From positions 1-23,107 of IMG/VR virus record IMGVR_UViG_3300025889_000992: DNA of 23,107 bases. The stretch is one strand, 5' to 3'. Both the position numbers and the translations under genes were made by a program. The stretch's first letter is position 1, and each line of letters opens with the position of its first letter. Positions 1-6,948 of this stretch are shown here, in pieces. Origin of the DNA: a virus. Under the pieces are notes generated by a model. That model was not told where the DNA came from. It made no database searches and saw only the letters and a program-made list of their open reading frames with translations.

Positions 1-174
1 TGATGGATCTACTTTGCGAATAGAAACAAGAACAGGTAGTGTATTGTCCTTTGTTGCAAAGAACAAGTCAAGTTTTGTCAAATATGCTCCAGAAGCACCC
101 GTGATGAAACTATCCGATGTTTCATCGTAATCAAAGGCTGCTACTTTAAAAGTTTGAGCGAAAGGATTTGCCAT
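1..174 (-). CDS. Virion structural protein, N-terminal fragment (partial at window edge)
   Basis: Only the first 58 codons are present and the gene runs off the left edge. The protein begins MANPFAQTFKVAAFDYDETS and continues with a segment of the pattern 'G.YLTKLDLFFANKD..LPVLVSIRK'. That pattern (P-AQTF, then a 'T-K-D-L-F-F..KD..PV.V.IR' strand) is one I associate with the C-terminal part of DUF4815-type tail/baseplate proteins of marine T4-like phages. Here it starts a separate polypeptide directly downstream of the DUF4815 gene, with a 28-base gap. A short AGG lies about 11 bases before the ATG, so the ribosome site is modest. Role inferred: peripheral baseplate or tail-fibre attachment protein. 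The full length and C-terminal domains cannot be seen. Confidence 0.75.
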   Translation of the reverse strand, partial: MANPFAQTFKVAAFDYDETSDSFITGASGAYLTKLDLFFATKDNTLPVLVSIRKVDPS

Positions 175-202
175 TGTTTATTTACCTATTTTTAAATTGC
201 CA

Positions 203-3200
203 TCATCGCGCCGCGCCGATTGCGCCGCCAACGCCGTCGCCCCATGAGACCGATATAGGCGCACCAGTTACTGAGTCAGCACCAGCACCTATATCTACTG
301 AACTATCTGTTGAAGCCGTAATCCAACCACCTATCGACCAAGTTGTTCCAAAATCTGTAGTAAACGCCACTTCAGATATACCACCTGGATCAACCGAAGT
401 CACTGCGTTTTGTGTAACGTTATTGGTGATATTATTAGTCTTATCTACAACGTTGTCAGCAACAGGTACTCTTGTTTCTACAAGTTCAATTTCTCTTGTT
501 GAAACAACAGTTCTTTGTTGTGTGAAAGAAAGACCTGAAGTAGAGTAGGTTGCTTCCGCAATTGAAAGTGGGAAACCAACTCTTGATGTGTTATTATTTC
601 TTTCATCAACAAGTCTAAAAGTCAACGAACCTGATGGGAATTTTAGAGAAGAATCTGCTGGAATTCTAAATTGACCATAAAGATCACCACTCGCATCAGT
701 CAACAATGAACCACCATAAGCAGCAGTATTTGCATAAGAACTATCGGTTGGGCGACAATATGTTTGAACATCTCTACCATCAAAGAATGCATAGTGCCTT
801 GTGCTTGGTCGCAATCCGATAGCACGGAAGTTAATCACACGTGAGCGCATGTATGGAACAATGTTAATATCTCGAATAGATTCACCAAGATCTGTTTCGA
901 TTAACTGACCTGCTTGAATAGTAAATCCAGTTCTTGATGTGTTCGTATCTATAACTGCCGTACTAAAGTCGCGTGCAACAGATTCATTAATTCTACCAAT
1001 GTTTTCCCAACTTCCCCATATCAAATTCGCGGAATTCACGTTGTTTATAAGCGCGTCAGAAATGTTACCAAAATCAACTTGGACTGTTGGCTTCTGTACA
1101 GTATCTTTCCAGAAATCTGTAGCAGGATCTAGAATTAATCTACCACCTTCATAACCATAGAATGCTGTAGTAAGATTACGAGTAGTAGAAGACTTGGATT
1201 GATTCGTTGCGAGGTAATGACTGTAATCTAATGTTACAAGTTTACCAGCACTTGGTCGCGATACCGCAGTTACGTTTTGTGATTGCCCAGAAAGCGCTCC
1301 AACAGCATTTGCTCCTGTTGTAAATGTGCCAGTCTCTTGTTCAACATAAAGTTTGTCGTCAACCTGATAACGTAGTGTTCCTGAGTTGCCACCTTGACTG
1401 ATAGTTTCTCCGGCAGTATATGTTACAGAACCGCTTGCAATCGTGAGAATAACATCAGTCATTGTACGAGTAGTGCCACTTGAGGCAGCTGCATCATAAA
1501 GTAACTCTACTGAGTCAGTCTTAAACTGTGGACGAAGTTCTTTCTTTTGGCGATCAATCGCAACTTTGAAGTCTTCAGCGCGATAGTCGGATGTTGTAAA
1601 GTCTACGAAATTATCAACAACGAATCCATTCTTGAATCTATCAACACCTGATGCTCCTGCGATAAACGTATTTTTTGTATCGCTTTCAAGTAATGATAAC
1701 GAAGTATAGTATTCTAGATTATCGATTCTTTCTTCTAGACTACGAATATCTTTCATTGTATAACGACGAACGCGAGTAGGTTCAGTCTTAACTGCTAGAT
1801 CACTTCTACCATTCTTATGAGTAGCAGTGCTAATACTCGCTGCTGTATCCAAGTCTAATGATGGATATGGCGAAACGTTTAGAATAGCAAGACTCATCGC
1901 ATCTGCTGGTGGATTTGGAGTTTTAGGATTGGCTTCTGGCGTACCTTCGACAATTCTAAATCCACCATTTTCAGTAAGTGTAAGTCTATCTTTACGAGGT
2001 AGATAGTTTTCATAGTCTACAATAAAGTCTTCATCAGGAACTGAGAATCTAAGACCACCCGAAGGTTCAATAATTGCTGACGAAATATCTGGATTTATGC
2101 TGATACCAGTAAGTGTCGTTGTATCAGTTGCAGTATCAGTAATACGTGGGCGAATATCGATATGATTTCTTAGATCGTAACGAACACCTGTTGTCTTTGA
2201 CTGGTAAATAGGAATCTCAGCAGTCTGAATAGCATTTGGATTTGCTGGATTTGAGTCATCAATAGGATAAGAGTCAACTGATAGGTAACCGATGCCTGAT
2301 GAAGTATCATGCGTAAAGTAATCGAACTTAACAAGGTAAACATTGCCGTTTGCAACACTATGAGTTGCGCCTGGTTTGATGTTTAGTTTCGCGTGGTCGT
2401 AGTAACCATCTTTCATACCAGTATCAAGTTCGAACTGATTCGTTACATCTGTGCCATCACTTGTCGTAGAAAATGAGGTATTATCAGTGCGAACGCGAAC
2501 TTCTTTTAACTTGAAACCATCTGACATACCAAGTGGCCAAGGTCCACTAAGACCTGGCGAACCTTGGTTAACATTCGCGAAAGCTCGTGAGACGTTTAAC
2601 TCAACATAACGATCTTTCTTAATAACCTTAGAGATTTCTTGTTGATCGACTTTCTTAAGATTACAAATTAACTTACCAGTTACAGAACCACTAATCGTTT
2701 CTTGAATATCAAAGTCAGCAGAGTTAACAGTGTTAATTGTAATCGTTCTCGCAGCAGCATCACCACCAACACCGTTGAATGATATTACTTGACCATTAGT
2801 AAATGATTTGTTAACATCGCCTGAACCAGTTCCTGGAACAGAATTACCAAATACATTTAGAGAAGTAGTTCCAATGCCAGAAACTACAAGAGTATTTGCG
2901 ACACCATCAATTGTAATTCTATCACCGACGTTATACTTCGTATCTGCTGAACTTAATCCAGTAATCGTGTTAGCGCCAGCAGTTTTTGATGCGCCAGTGT
3001 CAACCGCAGAAGCACTCGTAGCAGTACCAGTAAGAACAAGATAAAAGTTTTCTCTTTCTTGTGCACTATTTAAAGCACCAACTGAGAAAGGAAACTGCTC
3101 ATTAGATGGTGTTACTGTAAGAGTAAACTGTCCATTAGTATCAATGGTAACATCGAATGATCTATGGAATCTAAACTCGTTATCGATAACGCCTGAACCA

Positions 3201-4753
3201 TCGCGAATTCTTTTAATTGCTGTTCCACCAGTATTAAAGATAGCGCGATTAAATTCTGAATCAGTTAATGAAGCATCGCCACCAGCGTCGAGTACGATGT
3301 CAGCAAATCCATCATCTGAACCATTATCATAATGAATACCACGCACATAGTTAAATGAGTTGGCAGACATTTGAATGTCATAAAGATATAGATATTGTTG
3401 ACCAGATGGTGTGCCTTTTTTTCCCGAAGCATACTTGATTGATCGAACTCGTGCTTCACCAATCTTATTCCTACCTGTAATCGAAGAAGCAGAAAATGTA
3501 TTATTTGAAATAGCGTTGAATTCTGAATCATATAGATCAACTACGTCGTGTCCATTTACATCCCAAGTTCCTACAACGTTGTCTACAGTAGTATAATTAC
3601 CATAGTTTGCAGGAATAGAAATATCAGAAACTTCTTCTACTGACGTTCCCTTATTGTATGCAACGTAGTGTGTTTTATTTGTAGAAAGTTGGCGACCTTT
3701 AACGTATGCTTTGCCTGGAGAAATACCAGCAACTAATAGATTAGTATTACCACCGTTGCCAGAAAGAACGAGACCACCATTCGTGCCATTATTTAAATGT
3801 GGACGACTAAAGATATTCATTCCTTCAACGATATAGTTTCCTGATTCGTCAAAGGTTCTTTCTGAAATATATTTGTCAATCAATGAATATGTTGATTGAG
3901 ATGTAGCTCCAGTACTAATACGACCTTGATCAAAACGGAGTTTCTCAACATAGTTTGGAGAACCTGTATCTGTTAGTTCTTTGACCGTAAGCGTAGGTGT
4001 AAGTTTAAGTCTATCAGCACCAGGAGCAGCATAGTTTCTTGCGCCACGAGCTGGATCCAATAGAGTTGAGTCTGTATCTGAATCAGTAAGACTTTCAACA
4101 ATGTTAAATCCGACTGATTTATTTGGAAAGATTGTATATCTACCAACAATCGTATTCGCAGCGGGAACGTATATGAAATGGTCCTTACTGAAAAGAATAC
4201 CAGACTTAAACTCTACTTTGAGAGCAGAACCCACAACACTCGTGGATTGTACACCTTCTGTGATAACGTTCGCTGAAACTCCAGTGCCAGTAAGTTGTTC
4301 TCCACTCACAAAAACAGTATTTGCGCCGTCTGAAGAACCACTTAGATACTTAACATAGAGTGTTTTTGTATTCGGGCTACCTGCTTCAGAACCATCAAGA
4401 ACATTTACAACCGTTGCTGAAACGCCAGAAGTACCACCAGTAATCGTAACATTTACAAAGTCATCTACATCTACTTCAGTAAGACCGCTATCATTATCGC
4501 GAATCTTAACGTACTGAATTTTTTCTTGTGTGTCTTCTAAACCTAAAACAGAAGCACCTTCTTTAAACACATGCTCTGCAAATCTATCGATTTGATTTTG
4601 CAGCATTGTTTGAATTTGAGTAAGTTCACGTGCCTGAACAGCAAGACCTGGCTGAAACAGAATCCTTCTAAAATTCTTTGTCTCATCAAAATCGTCGTAA
4701 TATGGATCGACGTTTAGATTTGTCTGAAGTGATACTGTATTTGCAAGCGTCAT
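203..4753 (-). CDS. Giant DUF4815-family tail/baseplate structural protein
   Basis: This 1516-residue protein is the largest in the window. Its N-terminus carries the DUF4815 hallmark: 'DPYYDDFDETKNFRRILFQP' at about residues 16-35, followed by 'G.AVQARELTQIQTMLQNQI' and 'RFAEHVFKEGASVLG'. The middle is rich in Ser, Thr, Gly and Asn with many short beta-strand repeats, including Gly-rich stretches around residues 580-680 that look like inserted beta domains. The C-terminus has a short helical Asn/Thr-rich stretch (NNITNNVTQN) and a Gly/Ala-rich end. Such proteins are virion structural components of the baseplate periphery in T4-like marine phages; the exact position is not established from sequence. 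An AAAGG lies just before the ATG. The gene follows gp8 by 10 bases, so the two are probably cotranscribed. Confidence 0.85.
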   Translation of the reverse strand: MTLANTVSLQTNLNVDPYYDDFDETKNFRRILFQPGLAVQARELTQIQTMLQNQIDRFAEHVFKEGASVLGLEDTQEKIQYVKIRDNDSGLTEVDVDDFVNVTITGGTSGVSATVVNVLDGSEAGSPNTKTLYVKYLSGSSDGANTVFVSGEQLTGTGVSANVITEGVQSTSVVGSALKVEFKSGILFSKDHFIYVPAANTIVGRYTIFPNKSVGFNIVESLTDSDTDSTLLDPARGARNYAAPGADRLKLTPTLTVKELTDTGSPNYVEKLRFDQGRISTGATSQSTYSLIDKYISERTFDESGNYIVEGMNIFSRPHLNNGTNGGLVLSGNGGNTNLLVAGISPGKAYVKGRQLSTNKTHYVAYNKGTSVEEVSDISIPANYGNYTTVDNVVGTWDVNGHDVVDLYDSEFNAISNNTFSASSITGRNKIGEARVRSIKYASGKKGTPSGQQYLYLYDIQMSANSFNYVRGIHYDNGSDDGFADIVLDAGGDASLTDSEFNRAIFNTGGTAIKRIRDGSGVIDNEFRFHRSFDVTIDTNGQFTLTVTPSNEQFPFSVGALNSAQERENFYLVLTGTATSASAVDTGASKTAGANTITGLSSADTKYNVGDRITIDGVANTLVVSGIGTTSLNVFGNSVPGTGSGDVNKSFTNGQVISFNGVGGDAAARTITINTVNSADFDIQETISGSVTGKLICNLKKVDQQEISKVIKKDRYVELNVSRAFANVNQGSPGLSGPWPLGMSDGFKLKEVRVRTDNTSFSTTSDGTDVTNQFELDTGMKDGYYDHAKLNIKPGATHSVANGNVYLVKFDYFTHDTSSGIGYLSVDSYPIDDSNPANPNAIQTAEIPIYQSKTTGVRYDLRNHIDIRPRITDTATDTTTLTGISINPDISSAIIEPSGGLRFSVPDEDFIVDYENYLPRKDRLTLTENGGFRIVEGTPEANPKTPNPPADAMSLAILNVSPYPSLDLDTAASISTATHKNGRSDLAVKTEPTRVRRYTMKDIRSLEERIDNLEYYTSLSLLESDTKNTFIAGASGVDRFKNGFVVDNFVDFTTSDYRAEDFKVAIDRQKKELRPQFKTDSVELLYDAAASSGTTRTMTDVILTIASGSVTYTAGETISQGGNSGTLRYQVDDKLYVEQETGTFTTGANAVGALSGQSQNVTAVSRPSAGKLVTLDYSHYLATNQSKSSTTRNLTTAFYGYEGGRLILDPATDFWKDTVQKPTVQVDFGNISDALINNVNSANLIWGSWENIGRINESVARDFSTAVIDTNTSRTGFTIQAGQLIETDLGESIRDINIVPYMRSRVINFRAIGLRPSTRHYAFFDGRDVQTYCRPTDSSYANTAAYGGSLLTDASGDLYGQFRIPADSSLKFPSGSLTFRLVDERNNNTSRVGFPLSIAEATYSTSGLSFTQQRTVVSTREIELVETRVPVADNVVDKTNNITNNVTQNAVTSVDPGGISEVAFTTDFGTTWSIGGWITASTDSSVDIGAGADSVTGAPISVSWGDGVGGAIGAAR

Positions 4754-4763
4754 GGAAAAACCT

Positions 4764-6329
4764 TTAGAATCTTACGATTAGTTTGAAATCTTCTGTCTGT
4801 TGGAATTCTCTTTCAATTGGAACTAAATTCTCCAGATATAACAGTTGACCTGTGTAACTATTTATAAGTGGATTTGTCACACTTGAAACTAATCCTGTTA
4901 CTGAAGAACCTGCTCCAGTCACAATGTCCGAGGTAGAAAATGTGCCATTTGAATAATTAACTTTGAGAACACCAGTAGTACTTGCTCCATTGGTATTCGA
5001 AAAAGCTACAACCTTTGCTGTTGCTCCTGATACACTACCAGTGATTACTTCATCTTGATCAAATGCACCGCTGCTTGTAACAGAAGTTAGATTTAAATTC
5101 AAAGTTAAATCATATGAACTTGCGTTGGCAACTGCTCCACCTGCAACTAAAGTTGGATTTTTCAATAATCCCCACTCACGAAAATCGTTTACAATTGGGA
5201 AGTTGAGATCATTATTACTTACAATCTGAACGCTAGTCATTACATAGTCGGATTTAAACTCATTTACTGCATCAGAACCATGACCACCAAGAGGTGGAAT
5301 ATATGCAACTGCAGTAGCGCCACTTCCGTGAGAAGTGTTTGCTGTAACCGTCACGTCTGCGCGACTGTAATTTGCACCAACATTTACCATTGTGACTTTA
5401 TTCACAGAACCATCTATAGCGTTAGTATTAGCATAAGCTGTTGCTGTTGTACTACCATCGCCAATTACAGTTACTTTTGGTCCAATTAGATATGTTGATG
5501 ATGTAGTTGGAGTTACATCAAATGCACTATTGATTGTAATAGTTTTTGTTGCACCATTGTAATCTACGATGTTTTTAAGTTCACCGTTACCTGGACCACT
5601 CGTAATAAAAACGCTAGAATCATTGTAAATATTATCGATACCACTCGCGCTTGCGTTTAATGTCATTGTTGTGGTTGTTGGTACAGAGAAAAAGGTACCA
5701 TTTGATTGTAAATAACTACTTCCCGATGATATAATATCAATTACTTGAATTGATCCGTTTGAAGCAGCTTGTTGTACATTCCACTGTTGAGAACCATCAG
5801 AAGAAGTTAAAGTTTTAATGGGAATAAACTGAGTGTTCATAAACTTCGTGCGATCTGCACTCGTCACAGTATACATGTATTTCCAAATATAACCATCAGC
5901 AGTGTTTAACAAACTAGTGGAGGTTCCAGTCGGTTTTACAGTTGATGTTGCTGCTTTATTATTGAAAAGACACTTGTATACATTATAATCATCCGTCATT
6001 ACATAAAGAGTATTTGCTGCAGATGGATCAGCAAAAAGAGTAGAACTTGTACTATCATATTGACGATAAATTGTATTGTTAGCCCAATTGTATCTTTTAA
6101 TAGCAAAAGATACGTCAGATGCTACAATTTTCTTCGCCGCAATAACATTACGCCAGTAACCAAATTCTGTATAATTTACAGAACCATCTACAGATGGAGG
6201 AGCCGCATCATTTGGCCACGCAGTAATTCTACCGACGAAGATATAATTCTTGTCGTTACCATCCGTTAAAGATGTGTAGAAATTCGTAGCCGCAGCATTA
6301 TGAAAAAAGCTGGTTACTAGATTAGTCAT
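4764..6329 (-). CDS. 8: Baseplate wedge subunit gp8-like
   Basis: This 521-residue protein matches the gp8 family of T4-like phages. Hallmarks are 'YIFVGRITAWPNDAAPPSVD' near residues 29-48, 'AAKKIVASDVSFAIKRYNW' near 64-82, 'TLYVMTDDYNVYKCLFNN' near 105-122 and 'PTGTS...ADGYIWKYMYTV' near 132-155. T4 gp8 is 334 residues and dimerises in each baseplate wedge. This version is about 190 residues longer, with Gly/Ser/Thr-rich beta insertions ('SSGSSYLQSNGTF', 'VNVGANYSRADVTV') and a second half resembling repeats common in marine phage structural proteins. It ends with a gp8-like C-terminal strand (EREFQQTEDFKLIVRF). The gene lies 9 bases after the small virion gene and 10 bases before the DUF4815 gene. 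Confidence 0.85.
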   Translation of the reverse strand: MTNLVTSFFHNAAATNFYTSLTDGNDKNYIFVGRITAWPNDAAPPSVDGSVNYTEFGYWRNVIAAKKIVASDVSFAIKRYNWANNTIYRQYDSTSSTLFADPSAANTLYVMTDDYNVYKCLFNNKAATSTVKPTGTSTSLLNTADGYIWKYMYTVTSADRTKFMNTQFIPIKTLTSSDGSQQWNVQQAASNGSIQVIDIISSGSSYLQSNGTFFSVPTTTTMTLNASASGIDNIYNDSSVFITSGPGNGELKNIVDYNGATKTITINSAFDVTPTTSSTYLIGPKVTVIGDGSTTATAYANTNAIDGSVNKVTMVNVGANYSRADVTVTANTSHGSGATAVAYIPPLGGHGSDAVNEFKSDYVMTSVQIVSNNDLNFPIVNDFREWGLLKNPTLVAGGAVANASSYDLTLNLNLTSVTSSGAFDQDEVITGSVSGATAKVVAFSNTNGASTTGVLKVNYSNGTFSTSDIVTGAGSSVTGLVSSVTNPLINSYTGQLLYLENLVPIEREFQQTEDFKLIVRF

Positions 6330-6338
6330 GACAATCCA

Positions 6339-6905
6339 TTAAGCTGAAGCAGTGTAACTTACGTTGAGTGTATCGCCGTTACCTAAAACTTTATCGCCAC
6401 CACTGAATAAACCAGCGGAATAAAGAATGTCATCAGCGCCGCCATTTGTGGTACGAGTTTTTGTGTTATTACTGCAAAGGAACGCGCCTTTAACAGTTAC
6501 TGAAGCATTAATTGAGAATGCTACGTCAGATGAAGTAGCCTTACTTCCACTACTAGCAGCAGCAAAGGTTGGAGTCTGCCGAGTACCTTCTGTGTATACG
6601 TTAGCTTCTAACCAACCAGCGTGAGATGCGGCAGTATCGCCAACTGCAACCGCTGAATATGAATCATTGTCAATAAGACCCATTGACCATACAGCAGTAT
6701 AAGCAGAACCTGCGAGATAGTTATCTAGAAGATCATTTTTACCCTGAGTAGTAACAAGATTACTAAAAGTGTCTTCCCACTTTAGATTTCCATCTTTGTC
6801 GTAACATTTTGCGGTATAAAAACCAGTTAAATTAACATTCTCATGATGCGATGCACCACGAGTCACGGTAGCATCTGTGACATCATTACTATGAATCTTT
6901 TCCAT
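6339..6905 (-). CDS. Small phage virion protein (decoration/fibre-like family)
   Basis: I place the start at the ATG ending at 6905, giving 188 residues, because GGAGG at 6911-6915 sits 5 bases upstream. A TTG at 6917 is in frame but overlaps that ribosome site, so I reject it. The protein contains 'KWEDTFSNLVTTQGKNDLLD', 'AGSAYTAVWSMGLI', 'GDTAASHAGW' and 'DTLNVSYTASA'. I recognise this pattern from a family of small structural proteins seen in many tailed phages of different morphologies, often called a hypothetical or minor virion protein. No T4 gene corresponds. It has no signal peptide or transmembrane segment and is Ser/Thr/Ala-rich in the second half. It has its own late promoter box, which suggests it is made in quantity as a virion part. 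The biochemical role is unknown. Confidence 0.75.
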   Translation of the reverse strand: MEKIHSNDVTDATVTRGASHHENVNLTGFYTAKCYDKDGNLKWEDTFSNLVTTQGKNDLLDNYLAGSAYTAVWSMGLIDNDSYSAVAVGDTAASHAGWLEANVYTEGTRQTPTFAAASSGSKATSSDVAFSINASVTVKGAFLCSNNTKTRTTNGGADDILYSAGLFSGGDKVLGNGDTLNVSYTASA

Positions 6906-6935
6906 TTTTACCTCCAAGAAAAAGAATTTGTTTAT

Positions 6936-6943
6936 TATTTATA
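6936..6943 (-). promoter_or_regulatory. T4-type late promoter box TATAAATA
   Basis: TATAAATA reads on the minus strand in the 43-base gap between the 800-aa gene and the 188-aa gene. Its end lies 31 bases before the downstream ATG. It is embedded in ATTATAAATAAT (6934-6945), the same 12-mer found at three other gene gaps in this window. The T4 late consensus is TATAAATA, recognised by the phage sigma gp55 with gp33. Confidence 0.8.
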
Positions 6944-6948
6944 ATCAT

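Noticed and set aside
174-195. GTAAATAAA-like element before the left-edge gene as a late promoter
   Set aside because: It matches the late consensus poorly and overlaps the ribosome-site region; the gene is probably cotranscribed with the DUF4815 gene.
168-548. Plus-strand open frame of 126 codons
   Set aside because: It lies entirely opposite the DUF4815 gene and the start of the next gene, has no ribosome site and a low-complexity Pro/Thr/Val composition typical of an antisense shadow.
6906-6917. TTG start extending the 188-aa virion protein by four residues
   Set aside because: The TTG overlaps the GGAGG that is ideally spaced for the ATG at 6905.
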